The notes below the pieces were generated by a model. The model searched no databases. It saw only the letters and a list, made by a program, of their open reading frames with translations, and had not been told where the DNA came from. Below, piece after piece: positions 42,179 to 51,198 of a stretch of 64,000 bases of DNA (position 1 is its first letter; every line of letters starts with the position of its first letter). Source of the stretch: Halobacteriales archaeon QH_7_65_31 (GTDB lineage: Archaea > Halobacteriota > Halobacteria > Halobacteriales > Haloarculaceae); contig PXQU01000010.1 of assembly GCA_003021785.1 (NCBI GenBank), positions 124,001 to 188,000 of the forward strand, read 5' to 3'. The translations under genes were made by a program, and so were the position numbers.

Positions 42179-44458
42179 ATGAGCGATTCCGACGGCGCTA
42201 CTGGCAAGCACGGAGGCGATCCGGCCGACGGACGATCCGTCGTGCAGACCAGCCTCTCCGTGCCGTCGATGGACTGTGCGTCCTGTGCCCAGAAGGTGAC
42301 GAGCGCGCTGGATGATCTCGCCGCCGTCACCCGGATCGACGCGAACCCGACCACCGGGACCGTCGAGGTGAGGTACGACGAGGAGACGGCCTTCTCGGAT
42401 CTCGAACGCGCGGTCGAGCGGGCCGGCTACGAGGTCGTCGATCCGGACGACGAGCAGTCGGGCACGTGGACGAGCACTCGCGCGCTCACCACCTACGCCG
42501 CCGGCGCGTTGACCCTCGTCGGGCTGCTGTTGGCGAACCCGCTCACTCAGGCGGTTGGCCCGACGGTCGAGGGGTTTCCGGTCGGCGATATCGCGTATCT
42601 CGGCGCGATCGCAGTCGGCGGCGCAGCCGTCTTCCGCGACGGCTACTACTCGCTCCGCCAGCGGAGCCTCGATATGGATCTGCTGATGTTGATCGCCATC
42701 TCCGGGGCGCTGGCCGTGAGCGTCGGCTTCGGCGAGCGGCTCTACTTCGAGGCGGCGATGCTCACGACGCTGTTTTCGGTCTCGGAGCTGCTGGAACGCT
42801 ACGCGATGGACCGCGCTCGCGGCTCGCTCGCGGAGCTGATGGAGCTTGCCCCCGACGAGGCGACCGTCATTCGCGACGGTGAACCCGTCTCCGTGGCCGC
42901 CGAGCGGGTCGAGCGCGGCGAGCGCGTCGCCGTCCACCCCGGCGAGAAGATCCCGCGCGACGGCGTCGTCCGTGACGGGACCAGCGCCGTCAATCAGGCC
43001 CCCGTCACCGGCGAATCCGTCCCCGTGGACAAGACCGCCGGTGACGAGGTGTTCGCCGGTACGATCAACGAGGGCGGCTATCTCGAAGTCGAGGTGACGA
43101 GCGAATCGGGCGGGGACACCATCGAGCAGGTGCTCGACCTCGTTGCGGAGGCACAGCGGGACACGACCGACCGCGAGCAGTTCGTCGAGCGGTTCGCCGG
43201 CTACTACACGCCGGTCGTCGTCGGTCTCGCCGTCCTGCTCGCCGTCGTCCCGCCGCTTTTCCTCTCGGGCGCGTGGGAGACGTACATCGTCTACGGGCTG
43301 ACCCTGCTCGTGTTGGCGTGTCCCTGTGCGTTCGTCATCTCGACGCCCGTCACCGTCGTCTCCGGTATCACGAGCGCGGCTCGCAACGGCGTCCTCGTGA
43401 AGGGGGGTCGCCACTTGGAGACGATGGGTGAGGCCGACGCGATCGCGTTCGACAAGACCGGGACGCTCACCAAGGGTGAGCTCACCGTGACCGATATCGT
43501 CCCGCTGGGCGAGAACGACGAGCGGGACGTGCTCCGGTGTGCACAAGGGTTGGAGCGTCGTTCCGAACACCCGATCGGCGATGCGATCGTCGCGCGCGCG
43601 GAGGACGCCGGCGTCACGGAGCGCGACGTCGAGGGGTTCGAGGCGCTCACCGGGCAGGGTGTCACCGCCGACCTCGACGGAACGACCCACTACGCCGGGT
43701 CGCCGGCGCTGTTCACCGATCTCGGCTTCGATCTCTCCCACGTTCACGCTGCGACCGACGGCGGGCAGACCACCGCCGTGAGCCGGCCTTCCTGCGAGCA
43801 GACGGACTGTCTCGACCTGCTCGACGACGTGATCCCGCGGCTCCAGTCGGACGGGAAGACCGTCATCCTCGTCGGTACGGACGCCGACCTCGAAGGTGTC
43901 GTCGCTGTCGCAGACGAGATTCGTCCCGCCGCCGCGCGCGTCGTCTCCACGCTCGGGGAGGCCGGCGTTCACACGGCGATGCTCACCGGCGACAACGACA
44001 GAACGGCGCGAGCCGTCGCCGACGAGATCGGTATCGACGACGTACACGCGGGGCTCATGCCCGACGAGAAGGTGGCGGCCGTCGAGCGGCTCCGTGAGGA
44101 CCACGGCACGGTCGGGATGGTCGGTGACGGTGTGAACGACGCCCCCGCGCTCGCGACCGCCGACGTGGCCGTCGCGATGGGCGCGGCCGGCACTGATACG
44201 GCCATCGAAACCGCCGACATCGCGCTGCTGGCCGATGACCTCTCGCGGCTTCCGTATCTCCACCGGCTCTCCGGGAGCGCGAACGGGATCATCCGGCAGA
44301 ACGTCTGGACGAGCTTGGGTGCGAAGGCCGTGCTCGCGGTTGGCGTGCCGCTCTCGTTAGTCCCCATCTGGATGGCCGTGCTCGCGGGCGACGCCGGGAT
44401 GACGATCGGCGTCACCGGCAACGCGATGCGGCTCGCCGGTATCTCCCCCGAGGAGTGA
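42179..44458 (+). CDS. P1B-type heavy-metal-exporting ATPase (Zn2+/Cd2+-like)
   Basis: 759 residues. An N-terminal HMA metal-binding domain has MDCASCAQKV (CxxC) near residues 31-40. The transmembrane CPC motif ('LACPCAFVIST'), the phosphorylation site DKTGTLTKGE, the SEHP motif of the N domain in 'RRSEHPIGDAI', and 'MVGDGVNDAPAL' are present. The last helices contain 'SLGAKAVL' and 'GDAGMTIGVTGNAMRL', which place Lys and Asp as in ZntA (P1B-2), so zinc, cadmium or lead efflux is likely. A Cys-containing loop 'SRPSCEQTDCLDLL' in the N domain is extra. Confidence 0.9.
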   Translation: MSDSDGATGKHGGDPADGRSVVQTSLSVPSMDCASCAQKVTSALDDLAAVTRIDANPTTGTVEVRYDEETAFSDLERAVERAGYEVVDPDDEQSGTWTSTRALTTYAAGALTLVGLLLANPLTQAVGPTVEGFPVGDIAYLGAIAVGGAAVFRDGYYSLRQRSLDMDLLMLIAISGALAVSVGFGERLYFEAAMLTTLFSVSELLERYAMDRARGSLAELMELAPDEATVIRDGEPVSVAAERVERGERVAVHPGEKIPRDGVVRDGTSAVNQAPVTGESVPVDKTAGDEVFAGTINEGGYLEVEVTSESGGDTIEQVLDLVAEAQRDTTDREQFVERFAGYYTPVVVGLAVLLAVVPPLFLSGAWETYIVYGLTLLVLACPCAFVISTPVTVVSGITSAARNGVLVKGGRHLETMGEADAIAFDKTGTLTKGELTVTDIVPLGENDERDVLRCAQGLERRSEHPIGDAIVARAEDAGVTERDVEGFEALTGQGVTADLDGTTHYAGSPALFTDLGFDLSHVHAATDGGQTTAVSRPSCEQTDCLDLLDDVIPRLQSDGKTVILVGTDADLEGVVAVADEIRPAAARVVSTLGEAGVHTAMLTGDNDRTARAVADEIGIDDVHAGLMPDEKVAAVERLREDHGTVGMVGDGVNDAPALATADVAVAMGAAGTDTAIETADIALLADDLSRLPYLHRLSGSANGIIRQNVWTSLGAKAVLAVGVPLSLVPIWMAVLAGDAGMTIGVTGNAMRLAGISPEE

Positions 44459-44538
44459 GCCGAAACGGCTGACACCCGTGTCACCGGGCGACGCCGATGC
44501 CCGCGACTACTTATGTAGGACGGCCACCAACGCCGTGT

Positions 44539-45150
44539 ATGACAGACGACGGTCCCGAGATCAGCGCCGAGCGCCCGGACGCACCGTTCACCACGACCGG
44601 TACGGATCACGTCACGATCTGGGGGTCAAACGAAGCGGATACACTCGCCTTCTACCGCGACCTGCTGGGGATGCCGCTCGTCTTACGCCAGCCGAATCTG
44701 GACGACCCCTCACAGACGCACCTCTTCTTCGACACCGGTGACGGTCGGATGCTCACCGTCTTCGTCAGCGACGACCGCGACTCGGCGGCGGGCCAGCGAC
44801 CGCAGACGGGCGCGGTTCACCACCTCTGTTTCAGCGTCGATCCCGAGCGGTTCGAGGAGATGGAACAGGCGATCAAGGACGACGGCCGCGGCTACAACAT
44901 CTTCGACCGTGGTATCTTCTACTCGCTGTACACACAGGACAACAACGGGCTCGTCATCGAGATCTCGACGGACGTGTTCGACATCCCGGACGATCGGAAA
45001 GGCGAGGTGTTCGCCACCGCACAGCGACTCAGAGAGGCCGACGGCGCGGAGTTCGCCGAACGGAAACATCTGCGTCAGGCCATCGAGGAGCTGGACCTTC
45101 CGGTTCGCGAGTACGACCTCCCGGACGCGGCCGCCGGCGCGGGCGTCTGA
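44539..45150 (+). CDS. VOC-superfamily (glyoxalase/dioxygenase) protein
   Basis: 203 residues. 'TDHVTIWGSNEADTLAFYRDLLGMPLVLRQ' and 'HHLCFSVDPERFEEMEQAI' form paired beta-alpha-beta-beta-beta modules with metal-binding His/Glu positions ('DHVT', 'HHLC' and 'GLVIEIS'). Members are glyoxalases, ring-cleavage dioxygenases or resistance proteins. A specific reaction cannot be assigned. The start ATG at 44539 is 18 nt after 'acttatgtagg', a possible promoter element. Confidence 0.8.
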   Translation: MTDDGPEISAERPDAPFTTTGTDHVTIWGSNEADTLAFYRDLLGMPLVLRQPNLDDPSQTHLFFDTGDGRMLTVFVSDDRDSAAGQRPQTGAVHHLCFSVDPERFEEMEQAIKDDGRGYNIFDRGIFYSLYTQDNNGLVIEISTDVFDIPDDRKGEVFATAQRLREADGAEFAERKHLRQAIEELDLPVREYDLPDAAAGAGV

Positions 45151-45152
45151 CG

Positions 45153-45752
45153 CTACAGATCGCTCATGATCTGCGCGAACTCCTCGGGCCCGAGATCAGC
45201 GAGCAGCTCGTCGGTCTCCGATTCGAGCCGCTCGCGCTCGGCGAGCAGCGACTCGAACTCCTCGTCGTCGGTCAGCTCGGCCTTCGGTCGTTCCGACCGA
45301 AGCAGCTCTATCTTCCGTGTCACCGACAGCAGCTCGGTGATGCGCTCGTCGTAATCCCCTCGCGAGAGCAGCTGCTCGACGGTCTCGGTCAGATCGTCGG
45401 GATCGACCGGCTTCTCGAGGTAGTCGTCGAACGCCATATCGACGAGATCGAGCTTGGGGGCGACGCCCGTCACCATCGCCACCCGGCAGTCGTAGCCGCG
45501 GTCGCGGAGCTCCGCCAACACCTCGCCGCCGTCCATCCCCGGCATCTGTCGGTCCAAGAGGACGACGTCGACACCGTCGAGCAGCTCCAGTGCCTCCTCG
45601 CCCGACTGGGCAGTCCGTACGTCGTAGCCGTCAAGCCACAGCGCGAACGCCTGCGTGACCCGCGGCTCGTCGTCGACGGCCAGTACGACCGGCTCGGGCT
45701 CCGGTGTCTCGTCCGCGTCGTCAGCATCGACGCGGTCCGAGGTGGCCGTCAT
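45153..45752 (-). CDS. Response regulator with HalX domain
   Basis: 199 residues. A receiver domain (about 22-130) has 'LAVDDEPRVTQAF', the phospho-Asp in 'VVLLDRQMPGMDGGE' and the lysine in 'YLEKPVDPDDL'. A C-terminal HalX-like helical domain (about 140-190) follows. The ATG overlaps the stop of the histidine kinase gene by 4 nt, so the two are a matched pair. HalX function is not established; it may mediate protein contacts. Confidence 0.88.
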   Translation of the reverse strand: MTATSDRVDADDADETPEPEPVVLAVDDEPRVTQAFALWLDGYDVRTAQSGEEALELLDGVDVVLLDRQMPGMDGGEVLAELRDRGYDCRVAMVTGVAPKLDLVDMAFDDYLEKPVDPDDLTETVEQLLSRGDYDERITELLSVTRKIELLRSERPKAELTDDEEFESLLAERERLESETDELLADLGPEEFAQIMSDL

Positions 45753-46774
45753 CTGGTCGTCACCTCGTGAAACACGAACCGTGCGCCCTCCTCGCTGCTT
45801 TCGTCGGTCTCGACTCGCCAGCCGTGCGCCTGCGCGACCGTCTGGACGATGTTCAGCCCGATCCCGGTCCCCGAATCGCTCTCCGTGTATCCGTGTTCGA
45901 ACAGCTGGTCTCTGTCGACGTGGCCGAGCCCGCTCCCGTCGTCGCTGACGGCGAATCCGCCGGGATGGCTCTCGACCCAGATGGACTCCGCGTCGCCGTG
46001 TTCGTTGGCGTTACGAAAGAGGTTCTCGAACAGCGTCTGCAGCCGCTCGGGATCGGCCGACAGCGTCGCGTCCTCGCTCTCGAAGTCGATGTGGTCGTGG
46101 CCGGCGACGTTCCATGCGTCCGACGCGACCGAGCGCAGGGACAGCTCCTCGGTCTCGTCGACCGTCTGGCCCTGCGTTGCAAGCTCCAGCACGTCGTCGA
46201 CCAGCTCGCTCATCCGGTCGAGGATCTCGTCCAGCTCCTCCAGCGGCTCGTCGTCGTCGGTCGCTTTCGCGACTGCCAGCGCCGCCTTGGCCGTCTGGAG
46301 CGGGCTCCGGAGATCGTGGCTCACGACCGACGCGAACCGTTCGAGCTGCTCGTTCTGCTGTTCGAGCTTGCGCTCGCGCTCTTTCCGCTCGCTCACGTCG
46401 CGCATGATCCCCGAAAACATCGTCTGCCCCTCGTACTCGTACTCCTCGAACGTGACCGAGATCTGCACCTCGTGGCCGTCGCGATGCTGCGCCGGCAGCT
46501 CGATCCCGCTCCAGTCGAACGTCCGCTCGCCGGTCTCCAGATACTGCTCGATTGCCGCTCGATGGACGCTCTGAAACCGCTCCGGCATGATCGTGGTAAG
46601 CGACTCCCCGATCAGCTCCTCGGGCTCGTAGCCGAACACCTCCCGGGTCGCGTCGTTGGCGAACCGGATCTGATCGTCCGTGTCGATCGTGATAATCGCG
46701 TCCGACCCGTTCTGAACCAGCGCCTCGAAGAACGCTCGATCGGTGAACGAGTTCGGCTGAGCACCTGCAGCCAT
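45749..46774 (-). CDS. PAS-containing sensor histidine kinase
   Basis: 341 residues. A PAS domain (about 15-130) includes 'RFANDATREVFGYEPEELIGE' and 'GIMRDVSERKERERKLEQQ'. The dimerisation and phospho-acceptor site is 'SVVSHDLRSPLQTAK', and the ATPase has N-box 'ENLFRNANEHG', 'VSDDGSGLGH' and 'GTGIGLNIVQ'. No membrane helix. It pairs with the HalX response regulator immediately downstream. The ligand for the PAS domain is unknown. Confidence 0.9.
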   Translation of the reverse strand: MAAGAQPNSFTDRAFFEALVQNGSDAIITIDTDDQIRFANDATREVFGYEPEELIGESLTTIMPERFQSVHRAAIEQYLETGERTFDWSGIELPAQHRDGHEVQISVTFEEYEYEGQTMFSGIMRDVSERKERERKLEQQNEQLERFASVVSHDLRSPLQTAKAALAVAKATDDDEPLEELDEILDRMSELVDDVLELATQGQTVDETEELSLRSVASDAWNVAGHDHIDFESEDATLSADPERLQTLFENLFRNANEHGDAESIWVESHPGGFAVSDDGSGLGHVDRDQLFEHGYTESDSGTGIGLNIVQTVAQAHGWRVETDESSEEGARFVFHEVTTR

Positions 46775-46838
46775 AGTGACTACTACACTGTTCGTGAGCG
46801 ACGGTTATAAACACTGGCGGCCCTCTCGGCGACCGAGA

Positions 46839-47303
46839 TCACGCGAGGTTCTCCCCTTGATACGTCCCGTCGTACCGTTCCTCGTGGTCTGCCTCGGCGA
46901 GCACGAACTGCGCGATCCGTGCGCCCACCTCCAGTTCGACGGTGTGGCCCACCTGTAAGAGTCCCTCACCTCGTCCCTCGTAGCCGGCGTCCCACACTGC
47001 CGTGTTCAGCATACAGGAGTTACGCATGAGCGACGACCGCGGATGGACGAAGCCGACGTGATCGTCCGGGACGGCGATGGTTTCACCGTAGCGGGCGATA
47101 TACGCGTCGGGGTCGAGCCGATACACGCCGTCGGTCGGCTCGACCGTCTCGCGTGTCCCGACCGTCTTCCCGTCCGTCCCGATACGCCCCGGCTCCGTCT
47201 GCCGTTCGACCGCCGCGAGCGTCAGATCGACGCCGTTCGGCTGTATCTGTGCGTCCGTGACCGGCTCTAACTGCTCGGCGACGTAGCGCCCGCTCTCGTA
47301 CAT
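46839..47303 (-). CDS. dCTP deaminase/dUTPase family enzyme
   Basis: 154 residues, the length of haloarchaeal dUTP diphosphatases of the DCD group rather than the ~190 of dCTP deaminase. 'IQPNGVDLTL' and 'HPRSSLMRNSCML' with 'DAGYEGRGEGLLQV' are the family motifs (the Ser-Ser and Arg/Glu active-site positions). It keeps dUTP out of DNA or makes dUMP for thymidylate. The 5' frame upstream of 47303 is not protein-like, so the ATG there is the start. Confidence 0.82.
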   Translation of the reverse strand: MYESGRYVAEQLEPVTDAQIQPNGVDLTLAAVERQTEPGRIGTDGKTVGTRETVEPTDGVYRLDPDAYIARYGETIAVPDDHVGFVHPRSSLMRNSCMLNTAVWDAGYEGRGEGLLQVGHTVELEVGARIAQFVLAEADHEERYDGTYQGENLA

Positions 47304-47382
47304 AGTTCGGCTCGCGGGCCGATTCGCAAAGCCGTATCGGTCGGATCGTCGGCGTTTTCCACCCCCGACTCCACCGACCGGT

Positions 47383-47997
47383 ATGGAGCAGACGACGACC
47401 GGGCAGTTCCGCGTGCTCGCGGGCCGCGACGACGGCGAGTGGCTCCTGCTCGACACCGAGAGCGGCGACCCGACCTACGTCGCTCGACGTGACGCCCCCG
47501 ATCTCCGGGCGGGCAACCGTATCGACGCCGCGCTCGGCTGGACGGACGGCGATCCGACGCTCACCGACTGCGAGGTGACCGACGAGACGCGGATTCGGTT
47601 CACCCGCACCGACGAGCAGATCTTCGAGGCCGCGACCCGGTGTTGGGACGACGCCGTCAGCGCGGGGAGCGGGATGAACGCCCGCGTCACCCACGGCACT
47701 GACGGCGATCCCAACGGGATCGTCTACACCTTCGCCGACCAGCCCGGCCAACAGGACGTGTTCGCGGAGCTTCGCGACGGCGTGAAGCCGCTCGAACCGC
47801 TCCTCGTCCGCGCGGCCGGCGGTCGCGAGCAGTACCACGAGGAGCGTCAGGGCGCGACCCCGCCGTTCGCCGTGTTCGTCCTCGATCCCGACGAGCCGTA
47901 CGTCGTCGTCTACATCGTCCTCAGTCCCGACGGCTTTCTCGCGGAGACGGTTCGGGACACGTACTTCGAGTCCGGCTCGCTCTCGAACCGGCTGTGA
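47383..47997 (+). CDS. Conserved haloarchaeal protein, 204 aa
   Basis: Acidic soluble protein. N-terminal beta pattern 'FRVLAGRDDGEWLLLDTESGDPTYVARR', then 'TYTFADQPGQQDVFAELRDG'-like 'VYTFADQPGQQDVF', and a C-terminus 'PYVVVYIVLSPDGFLAETVRDTY'. It may match DUF6663 (tentative). It is divergent from the dUTPase gene with a ~79-nt shared region. Function unknown. Confidence 0.65.
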   Translation: MEQTTTGQFRVLAGRDDGEWLLLDTESGDPTYVARRDAPDLRAGNRIDAALGWTDGDPTLTDCEVTDETRIRFTRTDEQIFEAATRCWDDAVSAGSGMNARVTHGTDGDPNGIVYTFADQPGQQDVFAELRDGVKPLEPLLVRAAGGREQYHEERQGATPPFAVFVLDPDEPYVVVYIVLSPDGFLAETVRDTYFESGSLSNRL

Positions 47998-48120
47998 AGC
48001 GGGCGTCTCCGTGGAACGTACCGAGCCGCTGAACTCACGTGCGGGTCATTATCCCGGTAATCATTACTCAGAGTATGACGTTCGAGCACCTCGACTTTCC
48101 GGCGGTGTGTCCCCTCTCGC
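47998..48120. other. Intergenic stretch, nothing recognised
   Basis: About 120 bases between two convergent genes. A short ATG-starting frame exists at 48075 ('MTFEHLDFPAV'), but it continues into the antisense of the reductase gene with Arg/Ala-rich nonsense and is not called a gene. No hairpin of note. Confidence 0.4.
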
Positions 48121-49311
48121 TCAGGACAGATGCCGAGCCACGCGCGGTAGCTTCGACAGGTCACTCGCTCGCGCCGGATACAGTCGCAGGAGATCAGCGA
48201 GCGTCAGCTCGTACCGCTGGAGTCGGTCCAGTCCCGCCTGTGAGAACGTCCCCGACGACCGGACGAACGCGTCCTGCTGGCCGGCGTCGAAATCGTACAG
48301 CAGCTCGCCGACGATCCGCTGGAGCCGCCACTCGTCTCCCTTCTCGGCGTTCCAGCGGCGCTCGTAGGCGGCGAGTCGATCGCGCGAGCAGTCACCCGCA
48401 CCGAGTGCTTCGATCGCGACGTCGGCGGCCATCCGGGCCGACTCCATCCCCGGTCGGATCCCCTCGCCGAACAGCGGATTGATGCTCGACACCGCATCAC
48501 CGACAGCGACGAGTCCGTCGGCGGCGCGTTGATTGATCGAGTTATCGGAGACGACCGCGCCGGCGTGGGTCGCGTGGATCTCGTCGACCCGCCAGCGGTC
48601 GTCGCGATTGAGCCACGAGCGCAGATACGCGTCGATCGAGCGGTCGTCCGGGGCGTGGCGATCGTGGAAGTCGTTCACCCAGCAGACCCCGACTTTGAAC
48701 CGGTTGTCGCCGGGGAACACCCACGCGTAGCCGCCGGGCGCGACCTCGTGGTCGAACCGGAACACCATCGCGTCCGAGTCGAACGTCCCGGAGACCTCGA
48801 ACTCCTTGCCGATCCCTCGCTGGCCGCGCTCGCGGTTCCACATCCCCAGCTCCGTCGTCAGGACGCCGGTCTCGCCGGTCGCGTCTACGGTCAGTCTCCC
48901 CCGGACCCGCTCGTCGGTCGTCTCGACACCGACGACCGCGCCGTTCTCGACGATCGGGCCGGTGACGCGCTCGCCGGTCCGTATCTCGACGCCGTTACTC
49001 GCCGCCTCCTCGCCGAGCCAGTCGAGAAACGCCGGGAAGTCGAGCACGTAGTTCTGGATCGCGAGTCGCTCTCGCGCCGTCGGTCCCTCGAAGACGACGT
49101 GCTCGCTGTCTCCCATCACGACCGACTCGTCCACGTCGAACCCGTCGATCACCTGCTCGAAGGTCCCGCCCGTCGACTTGTCGTTATCGGTCAGTGATGG
49201 GTTCGCCTCCAGCAGACACACCGCGTAGTCGGTGCGCGCGCCGAGTTCTCGCGCGAACTGCAGGCCGGCGGGGCCGCCGCCCGCCACAACAACGTCGTAG
49301 GCTGTCATCAT
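48121..49311 (-). CDS. FAD-dependent geranylgeranyl-reductase-like oxidoreductase
   Basis: 396 residues. The FAD-binding GxGxxG is in 'VVVAGGGPAGLQFARELG' at 6-23. Further FAD motifs are 'VDATGETG' and 'LVAVGDAVSSINPLFGEGIRPGMESARMAA', typical of the geranylgeranyl reductase family, which saturates isoprenoid chains of archaeal membrane lipids or menaquinone. Which substrate is used cannot be told. The ORF may begin at 49308 (second Met). It ends at 48121, 123 bases from the previous gene, a gap with no convincing gene. Confidence 0.82.
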   Translation of the reverse strand: MMTAYDVVVAGGGPAGLQFARELGARTDYAVCLLEANPSLTDNDKSTGGTFEQVIDGFDVDESVVMGDSEHVVFEGPTARERLAIQNYVLDFPAFLDWLGEEAASNGVEIRTGERVTGPIVENGAVVGVETTDERVRGRLTVDATGETGVLTTELGMWNRERGQRGIGKEFEVSGTFDSDAMVFRFDHEVAPGGYAWVFPGDNRFKVGVCWVNDFHDRHAPDDRSIDAYLRSWLNRDDRWRVDEIHATHAGAVVSDNSINQRAADGLVAVGDAVSSINPLFGEGIRPGMESARMAADVAIEALGAGDCSRDRLAAYERRWNAEKGDEWRLQRIVGELLYDFDAGQQDAFVRSSGTFSQAGLDRLQRYELTLADLLRLYPARASDLSKLPRVARHLS

Positions 49312-49414
49312 CTACTGTTGGGCCGACGACCGGGAGTAGCTTTCGCTGTGGACTCCGTCGCCGTCACGAGCGTCGGCTCCGGTGGGGCTAAGGCGACAGC
49401 CACGAACCACCGGT

Positions 49415-49819
49415 ATGACCCTCTCCGAGACGGACATCGGCTCGATACTGGAGTCGGAGCTCGCGAGCGACGGGCTCTACGTCACCCACTGTGAACACCA
49501 CGATGACACGCTCCACGTCGGCTACGAGTCGCCGGGCGTCAACCGCCAGATTCCACAGTCACAGGTTGGGACGTTTCTCCGTGCGTTCTTGACACTGGCC
49601 GGGATCGAGACCGAGAGCGGCGAGAGACGCTCGATGCCCGACGCCGGGCGCTGGGACCCCGAACCCGTCGAGGTGTGGGCGTTCGACAACGTCGATGACG
49701 AGGCGGAGCGGGAGACGAAGGGCCACTTCGAGATCCGGGCGGGCTGGTTTCACGCGCTCGATGCGGGCCACCTCTCGGAGACGGACTTCTCGACGCTCGT
49801 CTTATCGACGCTGGAGTGA
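49415..49819 (+). CDS. Hypothetical protein, 134 aa
   Basis: Acidic soluble protein with 'ESELASDGLYVTHCEHHDDTLHVGYESPG' and a C-terminal 'WFHALDAGHLSETDFSTLVLSTLE'. No family is recognised; length and acidity resemble other conserved haloarchaeal hypothetical genes. The ATG at 49415 follows 'cacgaaccaccggt'. It overlaps the end of the next convergent gene by 18 nt. Confidence 0.6.
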   Translation: MTLSETDIGSILESELASDGLYVTHCEHHDDTLHVGYESPGVNRQIPQSQVGTFLRAFLTLAGIETESGERRSMPDAGRWDPEPVEVWAFDNVDDEAERETKGHFEIRAGWFHALDAGHLSETDFSTLVLSTLE

Positions 49820-50164
49820 CTCTCTCGCCAGCGCGGCGAACTCGAAGAACGCCACGAGCCCGAGTGCCCACACGACGAAGCTGAGCGGGACGGTATCGCC
49901 GCCGGGCGCGTACTGCAGTCCGAACGCGATCGGAGCGGTGGAGATGCCGAACAGTCCGACGGCGTAGCCGACTCTGTCGGCGCGCCCGTCGAATCGAAAC
50001 GCCTCTGTCGACGGCGAGATGTCGAACGCCAGCGGGAAGTAGGCCGCGCCGGCGTAGATGGCCGCCAGCGACACCGCGGTGTACCAGTCTCCGACGAGCC
50101 ACTGATAGCTCGCGAGGCCGACAGCACTGCCGACGAGACCAGCGAGCGGTAGTGCTCTGTTCAT
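49802..50164 (-). CDS. Hypothetical membrane protein, 120 aa
   Basis: Three or four hydrophobic segments (about 5-22, 28-46, 67-84, 92-110) with short loops. No recognised motif. It is convergent with the preceding small gene, overlapping 18 nt. Function unknown. Confidence 0.6.
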   Translation of the reverse strand: MNRALPLAGLVGSAVGLASYQWLVGDWYTAVSLAAIYAGAAYFPLAFDISPSTEAFRFDGRADRVGYAVGLFGISTAPIAFGLQYAPGGDTVPLSFVVWALGLVAFFEFAALARESLQRR

Positions 50165-50192
50165 GCCGACGGTCTCGGGCGTAGCGTGAAAA

Positions 50193-50510
50193 TCACTCCG
50201 GTGTGACGCGCTCCGTGCTGCCGTCGCCGTCGAGATCGATTCCGTGTCCGGTGTGGCGCGCGTGGCTGTTCGCCCACCGACGGGCGGCCGTCTCGTCGAT
50301 GCGCTCGACGCCGTCGGGACAGTGCCGGCAGTCAGCGACCCACGGCGTCACGTCGTCGGGGTAGTGGCCGGTGTGCTCGCGGTGGTCGATGGCGAACGCC
50401 TCCAGCGCGCCGTTGCCGAGTCCGAGCTCGTCGAGTTCGTGCGATAACGTCCACGTCTCGCCACATCGCGAACAGGAGACGGTCGGCACGTTCTCCGCGC
50501 TCTCGCTCAT
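50193..50510 (-). CDS. Small zinc-ribbon-like protein, 105 aa
   Basis: Two Cys pairs: CSRC (residues 11-14) and 'DCRHCPDG' (about 60-67). These fit a zinc ribbon fold. The rest is acidic with several His (HREHTGHYP, HARHTGHGI), possibly extra metal ligands. I chose the ATG at 50510; the longer frame upstream lacks such features. No function is known. Confidence 0.65.
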   Translation of the reverse strand: MSESAENVPTVSCSRCGETWTLSHELDELGLGNGALEAFAIDHREHTGHYPDDVTPWVADCRHCPDGVERIDETAARRWANSHARHTGHGIDLDGDGSTERVTPE

Positions 50511-50619
50511 ATCCGTTCGTCGGACGCCGGCGTGAAGAAACACACCGACTCCGTCGCCGGGACCGCCGGGCGTACACCGCACCCACCGCGTTTTTGCACA
50601 CACCGCGTGACGTTCCGGT

Positions 50620-51198
50620 ATGAGCATCCGCGAGACCGCGACCGAGGCGTACCGCGAGGCGCTTCCGGTGGTGGTACTCAGCGCTGCCGGCGGCCTGTTT
50701 TCGGGTGTCGTCCTCGGCGAGATGGAGGCGGAGCTCGCTGCCGTCCCCGGACTCCTCCTGCTCGTCCCTGCGCTGCTCGCGACCCGCGGTAACGTCTACG
50801 GCTCGCTGGGTGCACGACTCGCCAGCGCATTACATCAGGGACTCATCGAGCCGCGGCTCGATCTCGACGACGATCGAACGCGCGCGGCGGTCGCCGCCGC
50901 GATGGCCAACGGCATCCTGATAAGCTGTTTCGCGGGGGTCGTGGGGTTCGCGCTGCTTTCCGTGCTCGCTCGCGAGCACGCCTCGCTCGTAACGCTTCTC
51001 GGTATCGCACTCATCGCGGGCGCGGTGTCGGGGCTGTTGCTCACGGTGGCGGTCGTCGTCGTCGTCTTCCTCGGCTACCGGCGGGGACTCAACCCCGACA
51101 CGCTCGCCGGGCCGGTCGTCACGACGACGGGTGACGTGATCGGCGTCGCGACGCTGCTCGCGGCCGCTCGAATCGTCCTCGCGCTCGGTGGTGGGTAG
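50620..51198 (+). CDS. Half-size MgtE-type divalent cation transporter subunit A
   Basis: 192 residues corresponding to the membrane domain of MgtE/SLC41. Five hydrophobic helices, with the pore-type sequence 'GLNPDTLAGPVVTTTGDVIGV' near the C-terminus; Asp and Asn line the Mg2+ pore in the family. It lacks the cytosolic N and CBS domains of full MgtE. A second half-size gene begins at the very next base, so they likely form a heterodimer. Confidence 0.82.
   Translation: MSIRETATEAYREALPVVVLSAAGGLFSGVVLGEMEAELAAVPGLLLLVPALLATRGNVYGSLGARLASALHQGLIEPRLDLDDDRTRAAVAAAMANGILISCFAGVVGFALLSVLAREHASLVTLLGIALIAGAVSGLLLTVAVVVVVFLGYRRGLNPDTLAGPVVTTTGDVIGVATLLAAARIVLALGGG

Noticed and set aside
48039-48482. 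Possible small gene starting at 48039 or 48075
   Set aside because: After ~30 residues it becomes Arg/Ala-rich antisense of the reductase gene; no support from motifs.
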